The translations under genes were made by a program, and so were the position numbers. Below, one piece after another: positions 56,440 through 64,000 of a DNA stretch of 64,000 bases. This stretch comes from Candidatus Margulisiibacteriota bacterium (GTDB lineage Bacteria > Margulisbacteria > WOR-1 > O2-12-FULL-45-9 > XYB2-FULL-48-7), in NCBI GenBank assembly GCA_041661965.1, contig JBAZTH010000003.1, positions 62,001 to 126,000 on the forward strand, in the 5' to 3' direction. Under the pieces are notes generated by a model. It was not told where the DNA came from, did no database searches, and saw only the letters and a list, made by a program, of their open reading frames with translations. The stretch's first letter is position 1. Each line of letters starts with the position of its first letter.

Positions 56440-57400
56440 CCGTCGAACGAATTATTCCGCCCCCGCCAAGGACAGCCGCGACCGCGGCAATAACTTCCTC
56501 AACTGGTATCGCCGCCCTTTGTTCGATCGCGACCGTTAAATGCCGGACCGCCCAGGGACCCCAGCGGGCTGGTTTGGCGTTGGGGTTCAATAACAGCATG
56601 ACCTGCGGGACGTCAAAGGCCGCGGCAATATGGGTCGGGCCGGTATCCATCCCCAGGTAAAAATTCAAAAGGCTGATCAAAGCGATCAGTTCCGGGAGCG
56701 CCATCTCGCCGGCCAAATTTATGACCGGGGCCTTGATCATGGACAGAACTTCTGTCGCCCGGTCTTTTTCCGCTGGCCCGCCCAAGAGGATCGGCTGATG
56801 ATCGGTTTTTTCCGCCAGCCAGTCGATGACGGCGGCAAAACCCGAGGTGGACCAGGGCTGGCTGGTCGCCGATCCCAGATGGATACCGGCTAGCGGCCGG
56901 TTCGGCTGCCAACCGTGTTCAGCCAACAATTGTTTAGCCTTCGCGAGCGATGGCGGGGCGATGGTGATCTTGGCTTTTTCCGGCTGATCGGTGATCCCCA
57001 GGGGGTGGAGCAGATCAAAATTGAATTCCACTTCATGCCTGGTCGGATCTTCCCAATGGCGGAAAACCCGGAGGTTGTTCATCCAACCGGTCAGAACGCG
57101 CGAGCTGTCCCCCAGGCGATACGGGATGCGGGCCTTAAAAGCGGCGAACGTGTCCTTGAACTCGTTAAAATAATTGATCGACAGGTCGAATTTATATTTT
57201 CCCAGTTCGTAGTCGTAAATGACCGCGTCGACTGCCGGTTGGCCGATGAGGAGCGGCGCGGTGTAAGGGCGGGCCAGAACGGTGATCTTGGCCAAAGGGA
57301 ATTTTTTCTTAACGGCTTGGATCGCCGGCAGGGTCAGGACCAGGTCGCCGATGGCGTCCGGGCGGATAACAAGAATATTGTGTATTTCTTTGGCGATCAT
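56414..57400 (-). CDS. Glycosyltransferase family 9 (heptosyltransferase-like)
   Basis: 328 aa. HNILVIRPDAIGDLVLTLPAIQAVK opening; GIHLGSATSQPWSTSGFAAVIDWL, PILLGGPAEKDRATEV and LLNFYLGMDTGPTHIAAAFDVPQVML follow the GT9 donor-binding core. It faces the 55444 gene tail to tail, so there are two GT9 enzymes acting perhaps on successive core sugars. Not closely similar to its neighbour. Confidence 0.9.
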   Translation of the reverse strand: MIAKEIHNILVIRPDAIGDLVLTLPAIQAVKKKFPLAKITVLARPYTAPLLIGQPAVDAVIYDYELGKYKFDLSINYFNEFKDTFAAFKARIPYRLGDSSRVLTGWMNNLRVFRHWEDPTRHEVEFNFDLLHPLGITDQPEKAKITIAPPSLAKAKQLLAEHGWQPNRPLAGIHLGSATSQPWSTSGFAAVIDWLAEKTDHQPILLGGPAEKDRATEVLSMIKAPVINLAGEMALPELIALISLLNFYLGMDTGPTHIAAAFDVPQVMLLLNPNAKPARWGPWAVRHLTVAIEQRAAIPVEEVIAAVAAVLGGGGIIRSTVRPQPVAS

Positions 57401-57439
57401 ATTGTTGTCAGCTCGCTAATAGTATATCATTGATCTGTC

Positions 57440-58147
57440 ATGGAGAAAAAACTTTTAAGTATTTGCACGTTGACTTGGGACCAATTGGGCCTGACCCGGA
57501 AGTTCGTGGACAGCGTCCGGCGCGCGACCGACGTTCCTTACGAATTGATCATAGTTGATAACGGCAGTACCGACGGGACGGTCGAATTTATTAAGCAGGA
57601 GGCCGATAAATCCCATTTTTTTCCCCAGAACACCGGTTTTGCTCATGGCTTCAACCAGGCTCTTACCTTGGCGGAAGGGGAGTATGTGCTGGTTATCAAT
57701 AATGATACCGAACTGCCGAACGGTTGGTTCGGTAAATTACGGTCTGCTTTTGACGCCGACCCGCGCTGTGGCCTGGTCTATCCCTGTTATACCAGAGGGC
57801 AGAAAGTCGGCGAAAGATGGTGGCCCGGGACCAAAGTTAAGCTTTTGCCGGCTTTCAGCAAAGAATTGCCGGCCGGCGTGGCTATTTTTTCCAAAACCGC
57901 GATCTTTGCCGGAGAGTTGAAAGGGTTTTCCGAAGATTACCAGATTGCCGGCGGCGAAGATCTTGATCTTTGTTTTAAGGCGTGGACAGCCGGTTACAGC
58001 ATTTATCTTGACGAAAGGGTTGTGGTTAAACACAAGGGGCATGGGACCTCGGCTAAAAAATTGCCTAATTGGAAAGAGTTATACACAAAGAACGGTGATT
58101 TTTTTCAGGCTAAATGGGGACAGTATTTTAAAAAAGATAAGCGTTAA
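57440..58147 (+). CDS. Glycosyltransferase family 2
   Basis: 235 aa. LSICTLTWDQLGLTRKFVDSV, LIIVDNGSTDGTVEFIKQ, ALTLAEGEYVLVINNDTELP (DxD-like NND) and AGGEDLDLCFKAWTAGYSIY are GT2 features of rhamnosyl-type transferases. No membrane helix. Its own upstream region is the 39-base gap from the divergent GT9 gene. Confidence 0.9.
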   Translation: MEKKLLSICTLTWDQLGLTRKFVDSVRRATDVPYELIIVDNGSTDGTVEFIKQEADKSHFFPQNTGFAHGFNQALTLAEGEYVLVINNDTELPNGWFGKLRSAFDADPRCGLVYPCYTRGQKVGERWWPGTKVKLLPAFSKELPAGVAIFSKTAIFAGELKGFSEDYQIAGGEDLDLCFKAWTAGYSIYLDERVVVKHKGHGTSAKKLPNWKELYTKNGDFFQAKWGQYFKKDKR

Positions 58148-58186
58148 GTCTGGCCGCCGCTTCAATTGCCCCCGGCGAGCGTTTGA

Positions 58187-58933
58187 TTATTTCCGTTCTT
58201 GGGCAATGAACGCTTTGATTTCATCGGCGTAAAGGTTGTTGGTCTTGAGGTGCCTGGCCAGTGTTCCATTAAGATAGCCGCTCCGGTAGCCGCGCTTTTT
58301 CAGAAAATCATAAAGGGCGGCGTCGTCCGGCCCGTATGGGGTCTTAAACTTGATCGGATAGAAAACAAAATTCAGCGGTTCTTTAAGCAACGAACCCGGG
58401 ATAACGAACAGCGGACCGGCGACGTTGCAGAGGAAGGGAGTAGCCAGGCTGTAGCTCTTGCCGTTTTTCCCTTTGATCGTTTTGGGCGGAAAGTAGAGGC
58501 CTTGCTCCGGATTAAAGCCGTTGTCGGCGTAGCGCATCCCCAGCATGCCGAGCTTTTCGATGTTTTCCGCCGCTTCCAGCAGCAGATCGAAGCTAAGCGG
58601 ATCGAAGAGGACGTCCGGATCGATCGACCAGGCGGTTTTAGGCAGATTGCTCTCATCGATGTTCCTGGCGATAAAATCGTTGACGCCGTGCGGTTTACCG
58701 ATATTAAAATCATAATGTTCGATGATCACCCGGTCCTGGTTGATGGTCTTCAGGTAATCACCAATCCCGTCCTTGGCGGCGCTGTCAATTATGATCAGGT
58801 AAACGTCCGGCCGGTCTTTCATAATAGATAAGAGGTTGTTGATGGAGAGAACAACGGCCGGTTTGACGTGATAAGCGGCCACGAACAACAAGTGCTTATC
58901 TTTAAGGGCGGCCCGATTGGTTAGTTGTTTCAT
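58187..58933 (-). CDS. Glycosyltransferase family 2-like
   Basis: 248 aa. VLSINNLLSIMKDRPDVYLI, IIDSAAKDGIGDYL, AWSIDPDVLFDPLSFDLLL (DPD as metal-binding motif) and YGPDDAALYDFLKKRGYRSGYL match a GT-A family 2 enzyme. Starts inside the stop of the epimerase gene on the same strand (58930-58933). Confidence 0.78.
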   Translation of the reverse strand: MKQLTNRAALKDKHLLFVAAYHVKPAVVLSINNLLSIMKDRPDVYLIIIDSAAKDGIGDYLKTINQDRVIIEHYDFNIGKPHGVNDFIARNIDESNLPKTAWSIDPDVLFDPLSFDLLLEAAENIEKLGMLGMRYADNGFNPEQGLYFPPKTIKGKNGKSYSLATPFLCNVAGPLFVIPGSLLKEPLNFVFYPIKFKTPYGPDDAALYDFLKKRGYRSGYLNGTLARHLKTNNLYADEIKAFIAQERK

Positions 58934-59844
58934 TGGGTTTGGTCCCTTAAAATCCCGGTGATGGTGCTAAGTTCCGAGCTGAAATTAAAGGAAGAGGCGT
59001 TGACCGTTTGATGAATGAAATGCCTTTTCTGGAGACAGAATTCATCCCAGGAGTGGAGTTTTTTTTCACTGATCCTAGCCAGGATCTTGACCAAAAAAAG
59101 CGGGAGCGGCAGTTGAAAATAGGTTCGGTAACCGAAAAAAGAACAGATCTCGCCGATCAGGCGGCTGGCGGTGATCGGCGGATTGCCGAGGACATAAGTT
59201 TTTTCCGCCGGGTTCCTTAACAAAAAACTAGTGATCCTGGCGATATCGCGGGCGTGGATAAAATGGAAGCTAGCGTCAACCGTAAAGAAGCGGATCAGCC
59301 AGAGCCAGTTTTTTAGGCTAAGCATACCGGCGGAGGCGTGCGAAAAGGGGTGGCGCTGATCGCCGCCCAGCACCCAGGTTGGGAAGAGGGTAACGATGTT
59401 AGGGTAGATCTTTAAGTCCGGGAGTTTCTTGAATAGCCGATATTTACTACGGATATAATGGGTGCCATATTTTTCGGCCTCGACGATCGGTTGATTGTCC
59501 GAACCCAGAATGCTGGCAGTAGAAAAATAAATTACTTTTTGGCATTTGGTCGGGTCAAGCAGTTCAAATAATGTGAGAGAATAATCATAATTGCCTTCGT
59601 TGCCGCCCCAATCAGCCGCCAGGTGGACAACCGCGTCCATCTCTTTGAGCAGTTCGGCCTGACCTGCGATATTGTTCATGTCGTCGATAATAATTTTGAG
59701 CCGGGGATAAGCTTGGGGATCGAACCGCAGCTTTTGCGGCGTCCTGATCAGGCAATAAAGCTCGAGGTTCGGGTCGCCGATCAATTCGTCGAACAGGTAA
59801 TGGCCGACGCAGCCGCTAAGACCGGTTATAAAAATTTTCTTCAT
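58930..59844 (-). CDS. NAD-dependent epimerase/dehydratase (extended SDR)
   Basis: 304 aa from the ATG at 59844. Rossmann loop FITGLSGCVGHYLFDEL (GxSGxxG), VVHLAADWGGNEGNYDYSL, STASILGSDN with a later Tyr/Lys pair (YGTHYIRSKYRLF), and a C-terminal substrate domain. The frame is open upstream to 60087, but those codons are antisense-like to the neighbouring gene, and a TATAAT box lies six bases before 59844. Probably acts on a nucleotide sugar for the cluster's glycan. Confidence 0.88.
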   Translation of the reverse strand: MKKIFITGLSGCVGHYLFDELIGDPNLELYCLIRTPQKLRFDPQAYPRLKIIIDDMNNIAGQAELLKEMDAVVHLAADWGGNEGNYDYSLTLFELLDPTKCQKVIYFSTASILGSDNQPIVEAEKYGTHYIRSKYRLFKKLPDLKIYPNIVTLFPTWVLGGDQRHPFSHASAGMLSLKNWLWLIRFFTVDASFHFIHARDIARITSFLLRNPAEKTYVLGNPPITASRLIGEICSFFGYRTYFQLPLPLFLVKILARISEKKLHSWDEFCLQKRHFIHQTVNASSFNFSSELSTITGILRDQTQ

Positions 59845-60146
59845 TTCTGAATTATAGATGATACTGATCGCCGGCTCAACCAGTCGGTCAGATAAGCGAT
59901 GACCTTCGGGCTGGAATAGGCGGCGGCCGCGATAAGCACCGGGAGGACCCCTGAAAGCAGGAGCAGGGCCAGGATCGTGAGCGCTTGGAGCGCCCGCTTG
60001 GCTGCGAGATTGGTTAAGCGGAGGGTTAGGGCCCCGGAACCGATCAGGATGAGAAAGACGACCAGACAAATGACCGGCCCGCGCCAAAGCAAAAGCGCGG
60101 CTCCCAGGGCGACGATCCCGTAAGTTTCAGAAGAGTGCCAGTTCAT
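59841..60146 (-). CDS. Small membrane protein, uncharacterised
   Basis: 101 aa from the ATG at 60146. Two to three helices (GIVALGAALLLWRGPVICLVV, LTILALLLLSGVLPVLIAAAAY). No family recognised. The stop overlaps the epimerase ATG by four bases. The longer start at 60203 is less likely. Confidence 0.5.
   Translation of the reverse strand: MNWHSSETYGIVALGAALLLWRGPVICLVVFLILIGSGALTLRLTNLAAKRALQALTILALLLLSGVLPVLIAAAAYSSPKVIAYLTDWLSRRSVSSIIQK
59851..59856 (-). promoter_or_regulatory. -10 box of the epimerase gene, leaderless type
   Basis: TATAAT on the minus strand, six bases before the ATG; it lies in the 3' end of the upstream small gene. Confidence 0.5.
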
Positions 60147-60205
60147 TCTTATTATGATACATGCCGGTAACAGTAAAAAGCAATGGGCCGATCGATTTTT
60201 CATAG

Positions 60206-60211
60206 TATAAT
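60206..60211 (+). promoter_or_regulatory. -10 box of the 60220 gene, leaderless type
   Basis: TATAAT ending eight bases before the ATG; no Shine-Dalgarno. Confidence 0.5.
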
Positions 60212-60219
60212 AACGACAA

Positions 60220-61152
60220 ATGGCAAAAGAAACGGTCGCGATAATCGTTCTTAATTGGAACGGCTGGCAGGATACGATCGAGTGCCTGGCCTCTTTAAAA
60301 TCGATTCATTATGAAGACTGCCGGGTGATCGTGGTCGATAATGGCTCGACCGACGGCTCGGTCGGCAAAATAAAAAACTGGCTCGATAATAATAATTTCG
60401 CGAAACGCCCGGTAATAATTGAAACGCACAAAAATCTTGGTTATGCCGCCGGCAATAACGCCGGGTTGCGCTATGCTTTGAACGAGGGATTTGATTATTA
60501 TTGGATCTTAAACAACGACACGGTGGTCGATCCGGAAGCGCTAAAAGAGCTGGTCATGAGGATGAAGGAAAAGCCCGGGGCCGGGATTTGCGGTTCGATG
60601 ATTTTATATTATCATGAGCCGGAGAAAATAGCGGCGATTGGCGGCGGATTTTACGACAAATGGCTTGGGCAGGCCGTTCATCCGGGAGCGGACCGGCTTT
60701 TTGATCCGCATAAGATCGATCAATATATCAAACAAGAACGGAAGATCAATTATATTGAGGGGGCCTCGACTTTGGTCTCTCGCGATTTTTTGACTAAAAT
60801 CGGGTTAATGAACGAAGAGTATTTTCTGTTTTTCGAGGAGATCGACTGGGCGACGCGGGCGCGGGGAAAGTTCGCCCTGGCGATCGCGCCCAAAAGTTTG
60901 GTTTATCATAAATGCAGCGCCAGCGTGAAAAAAAAGGAAAAAGAAGCGGCTAAAGGGGGGGGATTTAGTCCCTTGTTCGATTATTATAATACCAGAAATC
61001 GGTTGTTGTTTTCCTCAAAATATTATCCCTACACTTTGCCGACTGTTTACTTGAGTATTTTAGGCTATATTATCGACAAGCTAAGGGTCGGGGCTTGGAA
61101 GAACGCCGGGATAATAGCCGGGCAGGCGATTAATCATTTAAAGTTTTTCTAG
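60220..61152 (+). CDS. Glycosyltransferase family 2 (rhamnosyltransferase-like)
   Basis: 310 aa. VAIIVLNWNGWQDTIECLAS, VIVVDNGSTDGSVGKI, NLGYAAGNNAGLRYAL, YYWILNNDTVVDPEAL and YFLFFEEIDWATRARGKFAL are the GT2 core of WbbL-type transferases. A C-terminal region near residues 275-300 has one weak helix. Converges with the next gene by 15 bases. Confidence 0.92.
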   Translation: MAKETVAIIVLNWNGWQDTIECLASLKSIHYEDCRVIVVDNGSTDGSVGKIKNWLDNNNFAKRPVIIETHKNLGYAAGNNAGLRYALNEGFDYYWILNNDTVVDPEALKELVMRMKEKPGAGICGSMILYYHEPEKIAAIGGGFYDKWLGQAVHPGADRLFDPHKIDQYIKQERKINYIEGASTLVSRDFLTKIGLMNEEYFLFFEEIDWATRARGKFALAIAPKSLVYHKCSASVKKKEKEAAKGGGFSPLFDYYNTRNRLLFSSKYYPYTLPTVYLSILGYIIDKLRVGAWKNAGIIAGQAINHLKFF

Positions 61153-62298
61153 AACGAGCAAGACGATCCGCTCGGTCCCGCCCCAGTCGGGCTTGCTCTC
61201 TTTGCCGATCTTGGCCATTTCTGCCATCCTGGCCGGGTCGCGCAGAATTCGCCAGATTGCCGCCGCTTTTTCCTCGGCGCTGCCGCTCAAAATGGCCATC
61301 GATTTCCCGGTGATCTTTTGGATCTCCTGCCAGCGGCGGAGGGTCGTTTGTGGCCCGCTCCCCGGGAAGCAGACAACCGGCTTGCCGAACGCGACTGCCT
61401 GTTCGTTGGCGATTCCGGCGAGGCCGATGATCAGATCGGAGCGGACGCAGACGTCGCCGAATTTTCCTTCCGCCAGATAGACCGCCGTTCCGCGCGGGGA
61501 AACCAGCATGCCGGTGATCCCGCGTTTCAGATCGGCCGGTAAAGTTTCGTACATCCGCCAGCCGACTTCGGTCATTTTCTTCGCCAGCCGTTCCCGGTCG
61601 AGGGTCGAGGCGACCAGGCCGACGAACTTTTCGCGGGCTTGAGCGGCCATTTTTTCGATGACCGAAAGGATCAACCCGAGGTTATCGTACGCTTCGCCCC
61701 TGGTGCCGGGGAGAATGCCGATCACTTTCTTGCTCCGGTCGAGGCCGAAGTCCTCGCCGGTTAAGGGGACGTAATCCATCACCCAGGTGCCGAGGAATTT
61801 TGCCGGGAGGTTTAGTTTGGCCAGATAATCAGCGGTTTCCCGGTCCTGGACGATGATCGTCTCGCAGAACCGGCGCAGCAGCCATTTTTCGAGCGGCCAG
61901 TAGCCGGCGATCTTCACCGACTTCGGTCCGTCGATAAAGATGAGCGGTTTTTTGACGAAGAGGCCGCAGAGGGCGACGACGTAAGCGTCGCCGACCGCCA
62001 CTACCAGGTCCGGTTTTTGTTCTTTGAGAAGCTTGATCTGTCGGCGGAAGATCGAGAACCACCCGGCCCGAAGGTCTTTGAGAAAATGGAAAAGCCCTTC
62101 CTTGGCGAAGCCGCCGCTGGGGAGAAGTTTTTTTAAGCCGAGGCTGGTGATCCCTTTTTTCTTGTAAGCCTGGCCGAACCCGACGAGCGGCAGGGCGGCA
62201 AGCTCAACGTCCGGCCGCAACTGCGCAAGCCTGGCGCCGATCTCGGCGGCCGCCAGATCTTCGGCGTGGCCGTTGCTGACCAGTAAAAGCTTAGCCAC
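61138..62298 (-). CDS. LpxB-related glycosyltransferase (lipid-A-disaccharide-synthase-like)
   Basis: 386 aa. LLLVSNGHAEDLAAAEIGARL at the start, PDLVVAVGDAYVVALCGLFV, SVKIAGYWPLEKWLLRR, VIGILPGTRGEAYDNLGLIL and GLAGIANEQAVAFGKPVVCF are typical of the LpxB-related proteins of Cyanobacteria and related phyla, which differ from true LpxB. No lpxA, lpxC, lpxD or lpxK occurs here. Probably moves a sugar to a lipid acceptor; the actual product is not known. Confidence 0.85.
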   Translation of the reverse strand: MAKLLLVSNGHAEDLAAAEIGARLAQLRPDVELAALPLVGFGQAYKKKGITSLGLKKLLPSGGFAKEGLFHFLKDLRAGWFSIFRRQIKLLKEQKPDLVVAVGDAYVVALCGLFVKKPLIFIDGPKSVKIAGYWPLEKWLLRRFCETIIVQDRETADYLAKLNLPAKFLGTWVMDYVPLTGEDFGLDRSKKVIGILPGTRGEAYDNLGLILSVIEKMAAQAREKFVGLVASTLDRERLAKKMTEVGWRMYETLPADLKRGITGMLVSPRGTAVYLAEGKFGDVCVRSDLIIGLAGIANEQAVAFGKPVVCFPGSGPQTTLRRWQEIQKITGKSMAILSGSAEEKAAAIWRILRDPARMAEMAKIGKESKPDWGGTERIVLLVLEKL

Positions 62299-63139
62299 GG
62301 GGTAGGTACTCTCCTTTAACGAAGATCGTTAAGATCGAAAGATAGGCGGCGAGCTTATCTTTGTGCTTCAGCCACGGATAGGTCAGGGCGGTGAGCAAGA
62401 TGACCGGCAAGAGGAGGAGCGCCCCGAGCCAGCGGTAAAGCTGATAAGCGATCAGGCCGTAATGTTTCCGGCAGAAATATAAGCCGCCGCGAAAACCTTC
62501 CACGAAAATCATCTTTTTAAAGAGGTTGGTGGTATAGCCGCCATAGTGGACGACTTCCGCTTGCGGGACGAAATAGATCTTCCAGCCGTCCTTGATTATC
62601 CGCCGGGTGTAGTCGAGGTCGTCGTTGGAGAAAAAGAAATTCTCGTCGAGCAGGCCGATCCGGTCGATCGTTTTGCGTCTGATCAGAAGACACGCGGCGA
62701 TCAGGTAGGTGACCGTGACCGGCTTGGTCGCCAGCCAGAAGCGGCGGCCAAGCATTCCGCCCTGGTGCTGGCTGGAGCCGTCCCGGTTGAGGAGCTTCGG
62801 TCCGCAGGCCCCGGCCCCCGGGTGGGCGTCCATGAACTCGACCAGCCGGTCGAGCGCCCCTTCTTTAACGACGGTGTCGTTGTTGAGGAGGAGGGCGTAG
62901 CGGCCGTGGTAGCGGCGGAGGGCCTGATTGTTCGCTTTGCAGAAGCCGACGTTCTCGTCATTGGCGATAATTTCCGCCGGGAAGCTTTTTAGTAATTGGA
63001 GCGAGTCGTCCTCGGAGTGGTTGTCGACGACGATCACTTCGAAAGTCGCTTTCTTTGTGGTGGCATAGACCGAACGGAGGCAATCTTCCAAGAGCTTGGC
63101 CCCGTTATAATTAACGATGATAATGGATAGGTCGATCAT
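62291..63139 (-). CDS. Glycosyltransferase family 2
   Basis: 282 aa. DLSIIIVNYNGAKLLEDCLRS, VIVVDNHSEDDSLQLLKS, YALLLNNDTVVKEGALDRLV and FFFSNDDLDYTRRIIKDGWK are the family motifs. A C-terminal hydrophobic helix (LYRWLGALLLLPVILLTALTY) may anchor it. Overlaps the LpxB-related gene by eight bases on the same strand. Confidence 0.9.
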   Translation of the reverse strand: MIDLSIIIVNYNGAKLLEDCLRSVYATTKKATFEVIVVDNHSEDDSLQLLKSFPAEIIANDENVGFCKANNQALRRYHGRYALLLNNDTVVKEGALDRLVEFMDAHPGAGACGPKLLNRDGSSQHQGGMLGRRFWLATKPVTVTYLIAACLLIRRKTIDRIGLLDENFFFSNDDLDYTRRIIKDGWKIYFVPQAEVVHYGGYTTNLFKKMIFVEGFRGGLYFCRKHYGLIAYQLYRWLGALLLLPVILLTALTYPWLKHKDKLAAYLSILTIFVKGEYLPRG

Positions 63140-63140
63140 G

Positions 63141-63854
63141 CTACTTTCTTAGCCGGAGGGCTTGGCCGAGCTTGTAGAAGTTGAGCGCGAGCAGATGCTG
63201 GATATATTGGATCGTTTCCCGGCTCCCCATTTTACTTTCGCCGGCCGCTCGTTCGGCAAAGACGATCGGATATTCGATAACTTTTCCCTGGTGGTTTCCT
63301 TTGACCATCAATTCCAGGCCGACTTTACAGCCGATCGGGTTGATCTCGGTCCCTTCGAGGATCTTTTTGTCGAACATGAAGAAGCCGGAGGTCAGGTCGT
63401 TGACCGGGGTCAAGATCCGGCCGAGCATCCGCGCCCCCCAGGAAAAGAATTTCCGGTACCAGATCCAGTCGGAGGTCCCGCCGCCGGAAACGTGGCGGCT
63501 GCCGATCACGAGTTTGGCGGTGCCGTTCTTGATGAGCTTGTACATTTCAGGGAGGGCTTCCGGCGGGTGGCTCAAGTCGGCGTCCATGACGCAGACGATC
63601 GGGGCGTCGGCCAACCGGATCCCGTCCATGATCGCCGGGCCGGGACCGAGCCGTTCTTTTCGGACGTAGACCCGGAGCGGATATTTTTTAGCCAATTGCT
63701 CGGCCAGGTCGGCGGTCTTGTCGGGGGAATCGTCATCCACGACCAGCATTTCGGCGTTGATCCCGCGCAGGGCGGCAAAAACCCGCTCCGCCAGCGGGGT
63801 TAGATTTTTGCTTTCGTTGTAGGTTGGGACCGCGATGGTCAATTCCGGTTTCAT
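63141..63854 (-). CDS. Polyprenyl-phosphate mannosyl/glucosyltransferase (DPM1-like)
   Basis: About 237 aa from the ATG at 63854 (a GTG at 63860 is also possible). LTIAVPTYNESKNLTPLAER, MLVVDDDSPDKTADLAEQL, VCVMDADLSHPPEALPEMY (DxD) and GSRHVSGGGTSDWIWYRKFF are those of dolichol/polyprenol-phosphate mannose synthases. It would charge lipid-phosphate with a sugar for the ArnT-like transferases of the region. The stop of the upstream ORF overlaps its ATG (ATGA). Confidence 0.92.
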   Translation of the reverse strand: MKPELTIAVPTYNESKNLTPLAERVFAALRGINAEMLVVDDDSPDKTADLAEQLAKKYPLRVYVRKERLGPGPAIMDGIRLADAPIVCVMDADLSHPPEALPEMYKLIKNGTAKLVIGSRHVSGGGTSDWIWYRKFFSWGARMLGRILTPVNDLTSGFFMFDKKILEGTEINPIGCKVGLELMVKGNHQGKVIEYPIVFAERAAGESKMGSRETIQYIQHLLALNFYKLGQALRLRK

Positions 63855-64000
63855 TGGCACTCCAGCACTATTAGGTCGCCTTTAACTCCCAATATCTTAA
63901 CATATTTGGGGAGATTGAAGCGGATCTTTTCGTACTCCGGCATCGAGATAAAGAGGAAACCCTGCCGACTGTTGATGAACGTCCAGACCGCCGGTTTGTC
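63851..64000 (-). CDS. C-terminal end of a membrane glycosyltransferase or related protein (partial)
   Basis: Forty-nine codons run from the window end to the stop at 63851-63853; the coding start lies outside. The visible residues include VWTFINSRQGFLFISMPEY and VKILGVKGDLIVLECQ, a soluble beta-rich end like the C-terminus of the ArnT-like proteins of this window. Overlaps the DPM1-like gene start, so same operon. Confidence 0.55.
   Translation of the reverse strand, partial: DKPAVWTFINSRQGFLFISMPEYEKIRFNLPKYVKILGVKGDLIVLECQ

Noticed and set aside
58930..60087. Longer form of the epimerase starting at 60087
   Set aside because: The extra 81 codons are antisense to the small membrane-protein gene and lack fold features; a TATAAT box and Rossmann start support 59844.

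Overview
This is an interior stretch of a bacterial chromosome of roughly 50-55% GC with short intergenic gaps. It encodes mreBCD-PBP2, ribosomal proteins L25 and L31, RF1-PrmC, HisRS, FolC, thiamin genes, a secreted beta-barrel set, lipoproteins and an LpxB-related protein. That points to a diderm, probably anaerobic organism (many radical SAM, Fe-S and nickel/cobalt uptake genes) from an uncultured lineage. The mixture of Ser/Thr kinases, an LpxB-related protein and many family-less proteins fits the Margulisbacteria/WOR-1 (Saganbacteria) group near Cyanobacteria, but that is an inference; no rRNA is present to confirm it.

Layout. 0-4.1 kb: two Hanks-type kinase genes (the first cut by the window edge), small unknown proteins and a soluble/lipoprotein/soluble operon. 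4.1-6.4 kb: an AT-rich island (deoC plus two small membrane proteins) flanked by copies of one hairpin and by a displaced copy of the leuC 3' end. 6.4-10 kb: leuC, a small secreted barrel protein, a LOG-like protein and thiC. 10-11.5 kb: an accessory block (LRR protein, nucleotidyltransferase/antidote-like pair) bounded by two copies of the thiC 3' end. 11.5-14.5 kb: unknown proteins and a methyltransferase-like protein. 14.5-24.5 kb: a housekeeping run, thiL, M20 peptidase, NUDIX, XerC/D, S2P protease, folC, SPOR protein, mreBCD and mrdA. 24.5-33.8 kb: rplY, a FliK-like/FlhB-C-like pair, tRNA-binding protein, rfbC-SIMPL, a YvcK/CofD-like gene, rpmE-prfA-prmC. 33.8-36.2 kb: nikR-cbiM-cbiN-like-barrel operon. 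36.2-43.7 kb: bioA, a second unknown/lipoprotein/large-protein operon, a broken radical SAM gene and a secreted hydrolase. 43.7-48 kb: thiGHS, hisS, amrS-like. 48-64 kb: a surface-glycan region with about a dozen glycosyltransferases, an epimerase, an LpxB-related protein and one guanidino-modifying-enzyme-like gene.

Two promoter classes can be read directly. Many operon-leading genes (mostly housekeeping and glycosyltransferase genes) have a TATAAT-like box ending 6-8 bases before the start codon and no Shine-Dalgarno sequence, which predicts leaderless mRNAs. A second class, TGAAAT-N17-GATAA, occurs with fixed spacing in front of at least seven genes (nine with one mismatch), nearly all of unknown function; its geometry matches sigma-28/FliA-type promoters. 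This putative regulon of kinases, lipoproteins, LRR and unknown proteins is the most interesting signal here. The second is the pair of accessory insertions (at leuC and thiC) flanked by duplicated gene 3' ends that differ only by synonymous changes.
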